This document shows positions 1 through 8,730 of a stretch of 64,000 nt of DNA, piece by piece. The stretch's first letter is position 1. Each line of letters starts with the position of its first letter. The DNA comes from Flavobacterium panacis (GTDB taxonomy: Bacteria; Bacteroidota; Bacteroidia; Flavobacteriales; Flavobacteriaceae), in assembly GCF_024649945.1 (NCBI RefSeq), contig NZ_JANKMS010000001.1, positions 806,001-870,000 of the forward strand. The letters run 5' to 3'. The position numbers and the translations under genes are program-made. The notes under the pieces were generated by a model that was given only the letters and a program-made list of their open reading frames with translations, did no database searches and was not told the DNA's origin.

Positions 1-261
1 GATTCTTTCTTCTTTAGAAACCGAAAAAATGATTCCTAAGCCCAATATTAAACTCAGCATCTTTCCCGCCCAATTGAATTTCAAATCCAGAAAATCCAGA
101 TTTATCAATTGTTTTCCTGAAACCTGCAAATACACATCGGCAAGAAAATACAAAATAAAAAAACCTAAATATTTCAAATTCGATTTTTCTGACTTGAAAT
201 GCGCCATAAAAATAAGCGGCGAGATTAATACGATCCAAAAAAGAGGCGTAAATAGTGACAT
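1..261 (-). CDS. Partial membrane protein, probable CPBP (CAAX-protease-like) family N-terminus
   Basis: An open frame of 87 codons runs from an ATG at 261 off the left edge of the window, so the C-terminal part is missing. The translation starts MSLFTPLFWIVLISPLIF, followed by a short charged stretch and two more hydrophobic segments at about residues 29-40 and 68-80, so it is an integral membrane protein. The pattern of an N-terminal helix, a polar segment and then FNWAGKMLSLILGLGIIF resembles the start of flavobacterial CPBP intramembrane metalloproteases, but the diagnostic EExxxR and HxxxH motifs would lie outside the window. Another frame in the same stretch, starting at 238, looks like a spurious overlap because its product is not membrane-like. 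Family assignment is an inference; the existence of the gene is well supported. Confidence 0.55.
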   Translation of the reverse strand, partial: MSLFTPLFWIVLISPLIFMAHFKSEKSNLKYLGFFILYFLADVYLQVSGKQLINLDFLDLKFNWAGKMLSLILGLGIIFSVSKEERI

Positions 262-569
262 AATTTTGATTTTTAAGGTTTTAATTTTGATCAAAAGTAT
301 TGGCGTCGCTTTAGTTTTTCAAGTGGATTCGGTAGAACACAGAATTTACTCTGTGAAAATATGTTTTTGTCGGATGAATGTTTTTTTTTAACGCAAAGTT
401 CGCAGAGGATTTACGCAGAGAAACGGAAAGTTTGAGTTTAGACATTTTATTTTTTGAGTTCGCAAAGTTTTTTCACTTTGAATAAAACTTAAAACCTCAA
501 ACTTGAAACACAAAAAAAAGCTCTAAATCGAAATTTAGAGCTTTTGTATTTAATTTAATGGAAAATGAA
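262..569. repeat. Intergenic stretch with ACGCAAAG-type repeat remnant
   Basis: No gene is seen. Around 391-425 the sequence carries AACGCAAAGTTCGCAGAG and ACGCAGAGAAACGG, which belong to the AACCGCAAAG repeat family that recurs at 25611-25968, 39680-39942, 41099-41198 and 56412-56456. The right end (516-545) is the DoxX terminator. Confidence 0.5.
516..545 (-). terminator. Rho-independent terminator of the DoxX gene
   Basis: A perfect 13-bp stem (516-528 with 533-545, arm AAAAGCTCTAAAT) closes a 4-nt CGAA loop and is followed on the minus strand by a run of T. It lies 25 bp past the stop codon of the gene ending at 570. Confidence 0.85.
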
Positions 570-956
570 TTAGTCCCATTTATTGTTTTTAGAAACTGCA
601 TATTTTCCTGCTCCTGTGAAGAACAAAGCAAGGGCACCAAAAAAGTAAAGCCCTAATAATTCTAAAGCATAACCTCCGTGGTCACTGATGGTAAAGATTT
701 CCTGAGCGTGAGCTGTTGCAACTGCCACTATACAAGTAACAGCCAAAAGAACTGCAGCAAGTCTGGTTCTGAATCCAATTAGAATTAAAATTGGCGCTAG
801 AACTTCGCCAAGGTAAACGGCATATCCAAATGCTCCCATGTTTTCAACAAGAAATGAAATTCCGTGAATCAGTTTAGAAACTCCATGAAAAAGCATTAGT
901 CCTCCAGTGCTGATACGCAATAGCAATAATCCAAGGTCTGTGTTTTTTGAAATCAT
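570..956 (-). CDS. DoxX family membrane protein
   Basis: This 128-residue protein has four predicted membrane helices at about residues 7-25, 42-62, 65-85 and 95-115. The opening LGLLLLRISTGGLMLFHGVSKL and the LAPILILIGFRTRLAA segment are typical of the DoxX/DoxD-like family, whose members are small inner-membrane proteins sometimes linked to oxidoreductases or quinone metabolism. The biochemical role is generally unknown. It appears to be a single-gene unit with its own terminator just downstream. A second, unrelated-in-detail DoxX-like protein lies at 3442-3876. Family assignment is confident; function is not. Confidence 0.85.
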   Translation of the reverse strand: MISKNTDLGLLLLRISTGGLMLFHGVSKLIHGISFLVENMGAFGYAVYLGEVLAPILILIGFRTRLAAVLLAVTCIVAVATAHAQEIFTISDHGGYALELLGLYFFGALALFFTGAGKYAVSKNNKWD

Positions 957-1098
957 AAATAATTTTGTTTAGGTTAAAATTTAAATACAAATTTGGCTTG
1001 TAAGGCGACTAAAATACATAAATTTTATCATTCTAAAACCATATTATTTAAAATTGTTCTAAATAGCATTTACAGCTTATCACAGAATCGATTCATAT

Positions 1099-2112
1099 TT
1101 AAAACTTAACAGCAATTTTTCCGATTGTCCTTCCAGATTCTAAAAGCTCGTGTGCTTTTTTAAGATTTTCGGCTGTAAGTCCGTTTAAGGTGGTGTTTAA
1201 AGTTGTTTTTAGAATTCCATCATCTAATAAATCGGCAACAATATTGAGAATATTATGCTGTTCTACCATATCTTCTGTCTCATACATAGAACGGGTGTAC
1301 ATTAGTTCCCATGAAAAAGAAACGCTTTTGCTTTTCAATTTATTTAAAAGAACCGGTTCACTGCTACCTGTAATAGAAGCAATATGTCCTTGCGGTTTTA
1401 TTAATTCAACCATTGTGTCCCAATACGCATTGGTATCTACAAAATCGAGAATAAAATCTACGTTTTCAAAACCTGCTGCTTTTACTGAAGCAATCAAATC
1501 TTTATGATCTACCACAAAATCGGCTCCTTGCTGTTTACACCATTCAATAGTTTCAGAACGCGACGCTGTTGCAATAACGGTTAATCCTGCTATTTTCTTG
1601 GCTAACTGAATTGCAATCGAACCTACTCCGCCGGCACCTCCAATAATCAAAATTGATTTTCCTTTGTCTTTTTCTGGACTTATTCGAATTCGGTCAAAAA
1701 GAATTTCCCAAGCTGTTAATGCTGTTAACGGAATTACAGCAGCTTCTTCAACACTTAATGTTTTAGGTTTTCTGCCTACAATTCGTTCGTCTATGATTTG
1801 ATATTCGGCATTGCTTCCTTGTTTGGTAATATCTCCTGCATAATAAACAGGATCTCCTACTTCAAACAGCGTCACTTCTTGCCCAACTGCCTGCACAATT
1901 CCAACGGCATCCCAGCCAATAATTTTTGGAGTTTCTAATATCGTGTCTTTTGCAGCGCTCTGACGAATTTTAAAATCGACTGGATTTACTGAAATCGCAT
2001 CTATTTTAACTAATAAATCTTTCGGACCTGGAATTGGTTTTATTGCTTCGAATTCGATAAAACTTTCTGGGTTTTCTATGGGTAATGATGTTTTAAATCC
2101 TATTGCTTTCAT
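1099..2112 (-). CDS. Zinc-free alcohol dehydrogenase/quinone oxidoreductase family protein
   Basis: A 337-residue medium-chain dehydrogenase/reductase. The N-terminal GroES-like half contains SVNPVDFKIR (about 41-50) and GWDAVGIV (66-73); the NAD(P)-binding Rossmann half has the glycine motif GGAGGVGS at 158-165, preceded by PLTALTAWE. The cysteine and histidine ligands of zinc-dependent alcohol dehydrogenases are absent, and the NPVD motif is typical of the zinc-free quinone oxidoreductase-like branch (the ZADH/adh_fam_1 group). It probably reduces quinones or activated alkenes with NADPH in the cytoplasm. The start codon is preceded at 33 bp by a good -7 element. It seems monocistronic. The substrate cannot be told from sequence. 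Confidence 0.85.
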   Translation of the reverse strand: MKAIGFKTSLPIENPESFIEFEAIKPIPGPKDLLVKIDAISVNPVDFKIRQSAAKDTILETPKIIGWDAVGIVQAVGQEVTLFEVGDPVYYAGDITKQGSNAEYQIIDERIVGRKPKTLSVEEAAVIPLTALTAWEILFDRIRISPEKDKGKSILIIGGAGGVGSIAIQLAKKIAGLTVIATASRSETIEWCKQQGADFVVDHKDLIASVKAAGFENVDFILDFVDTNAYWDTMVELIKPQGHIASITGSSEPVLLNKLKSKSVSFSWELMYTRSMYETEDMVEQHNILNIVADLLDDGILKTTLNTTLNGLTAENLKKAHELLESGRTIGKIAVKF

Positions 2113-2706
2113 TTCTTTTTTAATGTTTTAATTAAAATATATTACAAATATAAGCCGAGTTAAAATCTTCTGATTGGTATATATTGAGTGTATATTTGTA
2201 CATCTTCGGCTTTTTTTGTTTCTCTTATATTTTGCAGATTTTCATTAAAGATGTGCTTTTGAATCTGCGTGAAATTTTTTAACACATAGAAACATAGATT
2301 TTTTTAAACTTATAAAAGGCTAAAATAAAAACTCGTTTTTACACATAGCTTTGAACTTAAGCCAAACTTTATCATTTTTTTGTTTCACGCAGATTTTGCA
2401 GATTATAGCGGATTGAAAAAGATTTTTTTAAGATTTACTTCAATCTTTTGAATCTGCGTGAAATTTTTAAACACATAGAAACATAGAATTTTTGAACTTA
2501 TAAAAGAGTTCTAATAAAAATTAGTTCAAAGCTATGTTTGTTCAAAATAAGTGAAACGCCTTTAAACGTAAAAGAAAACTATGTTTCTATGTGTTAGAAA
2601 AATTAAATTCGTTAAAAAAACACTTTAGAGGAAACGCCTTTAAACGCAAAGAGAAACTATGTTTCTATGTGTTAGAAAAACTAAATTTGCTAAAAAACAC
2701 TTCGAA
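2113..2706. repeat. Repeat-filled intergenic region
   Basis: This gap of almost 600 bp holds no convincing gene. It carries AATCTGCGTGAAA-type units at 2262-2278 and 2451-2468, an inverted unit (TTTCACGCAGATT) at 2383-2395, and ACACATAGAAACATAGA motifs after each direct unit. Two near-identical tandem copies of about 74 bp lie at 2553-2626 and 2631-2703, containing the inverted motif CTATGTTTCTATGTGTTAG. The same AATCTGCGTGAAA family recurs at 42480-42580 and 48492-48537. Confidence 0.7.
2145..2152 (-). promoter_or_regulatory. Probable -7 promoter element of the dehydrogenase gene
   Basis: CAAATATA on the plus strand reads TATATTTG on the minus strand, matching the flavobacterial -7 consensus TAnnTTTG. 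It lies 33 bp ahead of the start codon at 2112. No clear -33 TTG was found at the usual spacing. Confidence 0.45.
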
Positions 2707-3270
2707 ATGAATATCAGAAAAGCCAAAATATCAGATTCAAAATATATTGCTCCTATTTTGTTGTTAGCGATGGAAGAGATCATTTATAAATTCATTGCGA
2801 AAAAAGATTACGCTGCTGCAAAAGACTTTCTGCAGTATTTTATTGAAAGAGAAAACAATCAATATTCATATGAAAATTGTTTTGTAGCTGAAGAAAACAA
2901 CGAAATTATTGGAGCTGTAAACATTTACAATGGCGCCGATTTAATTGCATTGCGTACTCCGATTGTGGAATATGTGAGACAAAACCATAATCCTGAATTT
3001 GATCCAGAACTGGAAACTCGTGCGGGAGAATTCTACATTGATTCTTTAGGTGTAAATCCAAATTATCAAGGAAAAGGAATCGGTTCCAAAATACTTTTGT
3101 TTTTAATTGAGGAATATGTTCATCAAAACAAACAAACTTTAGGTTTATTGGTTGAAGAAGATAATCCGTTGGCAAAAAATCTGTATTTAAAACTGGGGTT
3201 TAAAGTAGCTGGTGACAAAACTTTGGTCGGAAAAAAACTGGAACATCTTCAAATCGGTCCTCAATTGTAA
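2707..3270 (+). CDS. GNAT family N-acetyltransferase
   Basis: A 187-residue acetyltransferase of the GNAT fold. The acetyl-CoA pyrophosphate-binding motif A is visible as YQGKGIGSKILL at about 120-131, preceded by the beta-4 strand FYIDSLGVNP, and the C-terminal NPLAKNLYLKLGFKVAG (motif B) is intact. It transfers an acetyl group to an unknown amine. An upstream in-frame ATG at 2659 would add 16 residues, but that stretch lies entirely inside the second copy of a tandem repeat, so I chose the ATG at 2707, where the typical MNIRKAKISD start of a GNAT fold begins. No partner gene is evident. Confidence 0.85.
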   Translation: MNIRKAKISDSKYIAPILLLAMEEIIYKFIAKKDYAAAKDFLQYFIERENNQYSYENCFVAEENNEIIGAVNIYNGADLIALRTPIVEYVRQNHNPEFDPELETRAGEFYIDSLGVNPNYQGKGIGSKILLFLIEEYVHQNKQTLGLLVEEDNPLAKNLYLKLGFKVAGDKTLVGKKLEHLQIGPQL

Positions 3271-3441
3271 AAAGTATTTTAAAATCGTTTTCCTTTATTT
3301 TTGGAGGTTTGAATTGCTTTTTATGTATTTTATCGACTATTTTGAACAATTTGGCGATGATTCTGTCGTTATTACCCATAAACCAGACGATTTTGCTTTT
3401 TAGAATTTCGTTTAATTATTGAAATAAAATTACCCATTAGA

Positions 3442-3876
3442 ATGAAAAACATAACCATACTGGAAGCAGGTTTAATTTTAAGAATAGTTTTAGCCCTTAC
3501 GATGCTTTCGGCCGTAGCAGACCGATTTGGAATTTGGGGAGCTCCCGGATCTAACGCTGTCGCGTGGGGAAACTGGGAGAACTTTGTAGTTTACACTCAG
3601 ACTTTAAATCCTTATGCCAATAAAGCTACTGCGGAAGTATTGGGCGCAATTGCTACTGTTCTGGAAGTCTTACTAAGTCTGCTATTGCTTTTCGGTTTTA
3701 AAACCAGAATTGCTGCTTTAGGAACTGCTTTTTTATTGTTTTTCTTCGGTTTTGCAATGGCTGTTTCCGTTTCGGTAAAAGCGCCTTTTGATTATTCGGT
3801 TTGGACAAGTGCAGCAGCAGCATTGCTTTTGGCGAACATTGGCAAATCTTCTTTTGCCGTTGACAACAGAATATAA
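3442..3876 (+). CDS. DoxX-like membrane protein
   Basis: A 144-residue integral membrane protein with four hydrophobic helices at about residues 7-24, 62-84, 90-110 and 118-136. The LEAGLILRIVLALTMLSAVADRFG opening and VLEVLLSLLLLFGFKTRIAALGTA match the DoxX superfamily (compare LAPILILIGFRTRLAA in the gene at 570-956). A longer periplasmic or cytoplasmic loop between helices 1 and 2 contains conserved-looking WGNWENF. The reaction or partner is unknown. It stands alone, converging on the DUF4374 gene. Confidence 0.75.
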   Translation: MKNITILEAGLILRIVLALTMLSAVADRFGIWGAPGSNAVAWGNWENFVVYTQTLNPYANKATAEVLGAIATVLEVLLSLLLLFGFKTRIAALGTAFLLFFFGFAMAVSVSVKAPFDYSVWTSAAAALLLANIGKSSFAVDNRI

Positions 3877-3880
3877 AAAA

Positions 3881-3911
3881 ACAGAAGCGATTTTAAAAAA
3901 ATCACTTCTGT
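3881..3911 (-). terminator. Terminator of the DUF4374/TonB receptor operon
   Basis: Arms 3881-3894 and 3898-3911 form a 14-bp stem. The single imperfection is a C-A mismatch on the plus strand but a G-U pair on the minus strand, and the T run also follows on the minus strand, so it serves the minus-strand operon ending at 3953. Confidence 0.8.
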
Positions 3912-3952
3912 TAAAAAAATAGTATGAGCTAATATCTAAAGACAGATTTAAA

Positions 3953-5218
3953 TTAGTCTTTGATAATGTTGAATCCTTGAATTCTTCCACTTTCTTTTAG
4001 ACGGAAAGTTTCTTTTACAACTCCAGTTGCTGGATTGTACTGATTAACTCCGGAGAAACCATCTGTTGTACTGTTTGATAAGAAATAGATTTCTCCATTG
4101 TGGAAAAACGGATTTTGTGTTGTGTAGAAATTATCTGGTGGCATGTTTAAACGAGTTGCTTTTTTAGTAACCGCGTCAATTTCGTTCCAGTACCAAACGT
4201 CATCTCTGTATTTAACTCCGTGTTGTCCTCCATTGTAGTAAGAAACTGCTCTTGATGGAATCGTAGTATAGATTTTTCCGTTGTGAGCAAAAAGTCTGTT
4301 GAATTCTGCAGGGAATTGATATGTTTTCATATCCAATACAAAAGTCGTGTCAAAGTTAACTTCTCCTTTTTTGATTCTAAGAATTTTTGAAGAATACTCA
4401 GATGGCTGTGTTTTCATATCACCTACTGAAGCAAAGTATAAATCTCCTGTTACAGCGTCTAAACTCCATAAAACGTGGTCAATAAATACACCTAAATTAG
4501 TTGTACCACCCATTTTAGTTACATTTTCTATTTTGTTTGTTGTTAAATCATAAACTGCAATAGCTACTTCTTTAACCACTGGAGTTACCTGCCAGTTTCC
4601 TGCCGCTTTATTTCCTAAAAGTAAATCTAAGTATAATTTGTTCTCTCTTTTTGCAATGATCAACTGCCCGATTGACTCCAAAGGCTGTCCCTCTGAAAGT
4701 GAAGAAAAATCAATTTCTCCAGTTCTCTCCATTGTAGTCGGGTTGAATTTTTGAAGTTTTAATCCGCCTCTTACCTTATCCCAGTAGTATCCTTCTGTTG
4801 GACCAGCTACTAAATAATTGGTTTCGTAAGCATTCGATTGAGATGGTAAAAACCCTTGATCTACCACTTTTCCTGTAGCGTCAAGTCCCATTTTATTGAT
4901 TCCTTGTTTTGCATTTGATACATCATTTACTTTAAAAAGTGTTTTATCTAATACACTTCCTCCTAAAGAAGATGTTACTTGAAGAAACGGCAATCCTGAA
5001 AGATTGATTTCTCTAGATTTATTGTCTTTTAAGGCATAAATACCACCGCTCCAGTTAGCAGAACCATTGTAAATAATCCAAGTTTCGTTTTTTGGTAAAG
5101 TATCGTCGTTATTCCCGTTATCGGTGTTGTTGTTATCATCATTGCTGCTGCAAGAAAATAAAAGCATACAAGCAGCTATTCCTGCCAGTACTGAACGAAG
5201 TGAGTTGCTTCTTTTCAT
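3953..5218 (-). CDS. DUF4374 domain-containing lipoprotein
   Basis: A 421-residue exported lipoprotein: a basic n-region, a hydrophobic core and the lipobox LLFSC with the acylated cysteine at residue 23, followed by a flexible Asn/Asp-rich linker to about residue 42. The rest is a repetitive beta-rich protein with ...YDLTTNKIENVTK... and ...NGEIYFLSN... segments suggesting a beta-propeller. It matches my recollection of DUF4374, a Bacteroidota family encoded beside siderophore-type TonB receptors and thought to help with iron-chelate handling at the cell surface. It lies 25 bp downstream of a TonB receptor gene on the same strand, forming an operon. Binding of a siderophore is an inference from context. 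Confidence 0.75.
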   Translation of the reverse strand: MKRSNSLRSVLAGIAACMLLFSCSSNDDNNNTDNGNNDDTLPKNETWIIYNGSANWSGGIYALKDNKSREINLSGLPFLQVTSSLGGSVLDKTLFKVNDVSNAKQGINKMGLDATGKVVDQGFLPSQSNAYETNYLVAGPTEGYYWDKVRGGLKLQKFNPTTMERTGEIDFSSLSEGQPLESIGQLIIAKRENKLYLDLLLGNKAAGNWQVTPVVKEVAIAVYDLTTNKIENVTKMGGTTNLGVFIDHVLWSLDAVTGDLYFASVGDMKTQPSEYSSKILRIKKGEVNFDTTFVLDMKTYQFPAEFNRLFAHNGKIYTTIPSRAVSYYNGGQHGVKYRDDVWYWNEIDAVTKKATRLNMPPDNFYTTQNPFFHNGEIYFLSNSTTDGFSGVNQYNPATGVVKETFRLKESGRIQGFNIIKD

Positions 5219-5243
5219 AGTTAATCTGATTTATTGGTTTTAT

Positions 5244-7622
5244 TTAAAAAAAATTATAAACTAGTTTGAGGTGGAAAGATCTTCCTGGTCGCTGTACATT
5301 AAAATTGTCATACAAGCGTACGTCTCCAATATTTCTACATTCTGCAGAAACAGTTATTTTATTACCAGTAAAATGATAGTAAACACCTACATCATTAGAA
5401 AACTGACCTAATCTGCCATCTTGCGGAATGATCAATGAAGTTTGAAAATCTTTTACTTCACCAAACAATGGCGGTTCTTGATTTTTTGGAATAGACACCA
5501 AGAAAAATCGGTGCGTGTAATTGGCATTCCATGTAAAGTTTAGATTGTCGCCTTTCTTGAAAATATTTCCGAAGTAGGTATTCAACCAAAAGTTTCCAAA
5601 TAGAAACGGAATATTAGGCACTCTAGAATCGTCCAAATATTTAAATTGTGCTTCTTTTTCTTCTCTTCGAATGTCTTGATACGTTATATTGAATCCAGTA
5701 TTTAACCATTTTGAAGGAACATAATTGGTTTCAAATTCAAATCCCTTTATATTAGAATTCTCATAATTGATGTATCTGTTAAACGGAATATCAAGCTGCA
5801 GGAAAATAATGTCTTTTACTTTTCTATAGAATAAATTTGCAGAAAACGTCAAACTGTTGTTTTCCTTACCAATTGTATATTGTCCGTTTAAGTTTAAATT
5901 GTGACTTTTCTCTGGATCAAGATCTAGGTTTTCTTTTACCAGTCTGGCATCTCCAAAAATTTCAAATTCATCTGGAAGACGTGTTGCATATTCATAAGAA
6001 AGTTTTACTAAATAACTGTCTTTTACCCATTTTAAACCTCCTAAATAACCAAACTGACTGTCATCTTTTGAAGCTTTCCATGCAAAACCGTAATTATCTG
6101 TCGTATAACCCTCTGTATTATAATGGTAATATTTTGCCGCAACGATACTTTCTAACTTCTTATCCACCCATAAAGAACGCCAAGCAAAAGCCATGTTATC
6201 TTTTCTATATGTAGCAGGAACTGTAAGTACATCAACGCCATCAATAATCGAAATCGCTCCAAGCGGATCACTTCCTTTTCTTCTTTGCGAATAATACAAT
6301 TCACTAAATTCTAAAAAGTTACGATCAGACAATTCATATTCCATATTCAATCTTGAGGAAACAAAATTGTATTTCATTCTTTGATTGTTACCCGATCTAA
6401 TTTCACCAGCTTGTCGATTTTCAGCTATAATATCGCCTAACCAATTGTAACGAACTGTTGTGGTATCAATAAATTTGGTATTGAAATGACTATAATTGGT
6501 TAGAAATGCAACTTTCAATTTATCATCAAAAAACTTTTTACGGTAATTGATCATTCCTGTATAGTTCTGTTCTTTAGAAAATGCCTGTCCGTACACATAG
6601 CGCATTCCGGCATCGTTTTGAATTTGTTTGTAGAAATCAGAATAAATTAAAGTCAAACGAAGATCATCTGCCCAAGATTTTTCTTTTAATCCAACAAAAG
6701 CTTCTCCATAATTGGATCTTGTCATATCATGAAAACGCTTTACATTTCTAAATTCCTCATTTGTTTCATTTTGAATCGGAACATTTACTTTATAATTATT
6801 ATCAGAATAATTGAAAGAACCGTTAAAACCTCCGTAGAAATTATTTTTATTCTGAAGATAAAGATTAGCTGTAGCCCTGTGTGTATTGAAAGAGGCAACT
6901 TCATAAGATACTTCTGCAAAGTTTTTATTTGAAGTTCGCGTTACCAGATTCACTCCGCCTCCCAAAGCATCAGAAGCCAAATAAACAGGCATTACACCTT
7001 TATAAATTTCAACTCTGTCCAACATGTTTACCGGAATCGTTCCCAGACTAAAACCATGACCGAAGAGTTCAATCGGAATTCCGTCTTTAAAAATACGCAC
7101 TGCTTTTCCTTGAAGTCCTCCCAGATTAATCTGCACTTGCGAACCTATGTTTCCGTCGGTTCTTAATTTTACACCCGAAGCCCTGTTTAAATAATCACCA
7201 ACATCTCCAGCTTTATCATATTGTTTTTTAAAGTCAACTACCTGAACAGAAAATGGTGATTCTTCAATCTGTTTTTTTATACTTTTACTTTGTACAACGA
7301 CTTCACTTAATTTTGCCAAATCGTCATCTTCAGCATTTAATGTAAATTTGAAATGGTTATCTTTATCACAATCTACAGAAATAGTCTTTTTTAGTTTGAT
7401 ACCATTACTTTTGACCATTTCGATCTGATAGGTTCCCGCTGAAAGCGAAAGTTCTAAAGCACCAGAATTATTGGTGGTTCCCATTGTTTTATTATCAACT
7501 AAAACAGTGATTTTGGATAAAGGATTTCCGAGGTTATCTTCAACATGAATAAAAACCGGACAGGCGTTTGCAGAGAAAAGACCAATCAGGAATAAAAACA
7601 TGAAATTTAATTTGAGTGTCAA
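5244..7622 (-). CDS. TonB-dependent siderophore-type receptor
   Basis: A 792-residue outer-membrane receptor. A signal peptide is cleaved after FSANA (about residue 20), followed by a carboxypeptidase-regulatory-like beta-sandwich at about 22-95, a plug domain at about 115-225 (SPFSVQVVDF, VRIFKDGIPIELFGHG, DRVEIYKGVMPVYLASDALGG) and a 22-strand barrel ending in the aromatic C-terminus LKLVYNFF. It imports a ferric chelate or similar ligand using TonB energy. It is the first gene of an operon with the DUF4374 lipoprotein and is divergent from an AraC regulator, a layout resembling PchR/FptA siderophore control. The ligand is unknown. Confidence 0.88.
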   Translation of the reverse strand: MTLKLNFMFLFLIGLFSANACPVFIHVEDNLGNPLSKITVLVDNKTMGTTNNSGALELSLSAGTYQIEMVKSNGIKLKKTISVDCDKDNHFKFTLNAEDDDLAKLSEVVVQSKSIKKQIEESPFSVQVVDFKKQYDKAGDVGDYLNRASGVKLRTDGNIGSQVQINLGGLQGKAVRIFKDGIPIELFGHGFSLGTIPVNMLDRVEIYKGVMPVYLASDALGGGVNLVTRTSNKNFAEVSYEVASFNTHRATANLYLQNKNNFYGGFNGSFNYSDNNYKVNVPIQNETNEEFRNVKRFHDMTRSNYGEAFVGLKEKSWADDLRLTLIYSDFYKQIQNDAGMRYVYGQAFSKEQNYTGMINYRKKFFDDKLKVAFLTNYSHFNTKFIDTTTVRYNWLGDIIAENRQAGEIRSGNNQRMKYNFVSSRLNMEYELSDRNFLEFSELYYSQRRKGSDPLGAISIIDGVDVLTVPATYRKDNMAFAWRSLWVDKKLESIVAAKYYHYNTEGYTTDNYGFAWKASKDDSQFGYLGGLKWVKDSYLVKLSYEYATRLPDEFEIFGDARLVKENLDLDPEKSHNLNLNGQYTIGKENNSLTFSANLFYRKVKDIIFLQLDIPFNRYINYENSNIKGFEFETNYVPSKWLNTGFNITYQDIRREEKEAQFKYLDDSRVPNIPFLFGNFWLNTYFGNIFKKGDNLNFTWNANYTHRFFLVSIPKNQEPPLFGEVKDFQTSLIIPQDGRLGQFSNDVGVYYHFTGNKITVSAECRNIGDVRLYDNFNVQRPGRSFHLKLVYNFF

Positions 7623-7650
7623 GCTGTTTTTATTTAAACTTATTATAAAT

Positions 7651-7672
7651 TATATTTGCACGTGCAAAAGTA
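7651..7672. promoter_or_regulatory. Overlapping divergent promoters with a 14-bp palindrome
   Basis: TATATTTG at 7651-7658 is a plus-strand -7 element (TAnnTTTG) for the AraC gene, and CAAAAGTA at 7665-7672 reads TACTTTTG on the minus strand for the receptor gene. Between and overlapping them is the perfect palindrome TTTGCACGTGCAAA (7655-7668). The two polymerase sites cannot be occupied together, and the palindrome is a plausible regulator site. Confidence 0.55.
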
Positions 7673-7737
7673 TTTGATAACTGACGGATGCATTTATGAA
7701 AGTGGAAGTATTAATTATGAAATTAGAAGTATAAGGG

Positions 7738-8730
7738 ATGGCATTTAAAATTGATACAAATGATTTTGCTGATTTTCTCGAAACTGATCCAGCCATCAAC
7801 ACTGGTCTTTCAGAAATAGAAATTGAAGATGAAAAGGATATTAAGTTTGTAACACCTAAGGGTGACATTTTATTTCATGAACATTCTATTACTGAAGAAT
7901 TATCTATTGTGCAGGGAAACTACCAATTGCACGATGATGTATCTATGACAGGAAGAGGAGATTCCTCGCTTTTAGAAATGCATTTTAATCTTTCTAATCA
8001 GAAAATAGGCTACATTAATCCAGGCTCTGTAAAAGATTTTGCTGCACCGATGTCAGGCAATATTACCTTTCTTTCTGCAGAAGATAATCACGCCAAAATT
8101 GACTTTAAAAAAGATATTATTTACAATACTTTCGACATTCATCTTCCTGTTAATGTTCTCACTAAATACGAAGGAGAATCGAAAGTGATGGATCAGTTTC
8201 TAAATAATATTCAGACCAACAACAGTACTGCTTTAGCTAAAGGAGAAATTAAAATTGGCGCCAAGATTTTTAGTGTTATTCAGGATATAAAAAACTGTTT
8301 TTACAAAGGTCTTACCCGAAAAATCTATATAGAATCTAAAATTTATGAACTTATAGCTTTAAGTCATCATGATTTAGATCAACAAAAAGAAGCGATCAAC
8401 CTCAACGGAAGCGATGTCGATAAAATAAAATTTGCTGCACAGCTCATCCGCGAAAATATCGATAATCCTTTTACTATTGTAGAACTGGCGCGTAAAATTG
8501 GCGTTAATCAAACCAAACTAAAAGAAGGTTTTAAAACGGTTTTTGGTGACACGGTTTTTGGTTATCTGCAGGAAATCAGAATGAACAATGCCAGACATTA
8601 TTTAACGGATACTTCTCTTTCTATTCAGGAAATAAGCCTTCTTTCAGGTTATCAAAATGTTTCTAATTTCAGCATCGCTTTTAAAAGAATCTTTGGCTAC
8701 CCTCCTACTAAGTTGAGACTTAAGGTTTAG
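7738..8730 (+). CDS. AraC family transcriptional regulator (PchR-like)
   Basis: A 330-residue regulator. The C-terminal 100 residues (about 230-330) contain both helix-turn-helix units of the AraC family: IDNPFTIVELARKIGVNQTK then LSIQEISLLSGYQNVSNFSIA, ending in the familiar FKRIFGYPPTKLR. The N-terminal region (about 1-200) is a ligand-sensing domain, with MTGRGDSSLLEMHFNLS typical of siderophore-responsive PchR-like regulators. It is divergent from the siderophore-type receptor gene, sharing 115 bp of control region, and probably activates that receptor when the ferric chelate is present. The target assignment is inference from position. Confidence 0.85.
   Translation: MAFKIDTNDFADFLETDPAINTGLSEIEIEDEKDIKFVTPKGDILFHEHSITEELSIVQGNYQLHDDVSMTGRGDSSLLEMHFNLSNQKIGYINPGSVKDFAAPMSGNITFLSAEDNHAKIDFKKDIIYNTFDIHLPVNVLTKYEGESKVMDQFLNNIQTNNSTALAKGEIKIGAKIFSVIQDIKNCFYKGLTRKIYIESKIYELIALSHHDLDQQKEAINLNGSDVDKIKFAAQLIRENIDNPFTIVELARKIGVNQTKLKEGFKTVFGDTVFGYLQEIRMNNARHYLTDTSLSIQEISLLSGYQNVSNFSIAFKRIFGYPPTKLRLKV

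Noticed and set aside
14..238. Minus-strand open frame of 74 codons at the left edge
   Set aside because: It overlaps a longer, edge-open frame (1-261) with a clear membrane-protein pattern; the 74-codon product is basic and aromatic with no family resemblance.
29..391. Plus-strand frame of 120 codons
   Set aside because: It is antisense to the membrane-protein gene and runs into repeat sequence; composition is not protein-like.
2152..2212. AAGCCGA/TCGGCTT pairing upstream of the dehydrogenase gene, as a terminator or RNA
   Set aside because: Only seven pairs around a 47-base loop, and the loop contains promoter-like elements; not convincing.
3212..3403. Possible small gene between GNAT and DoxX-like genes
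   Set aside because: It overlaps the GNAT 3' end in another frame and has no recognisable features; a minus-strand frame there was also considered and is no better.
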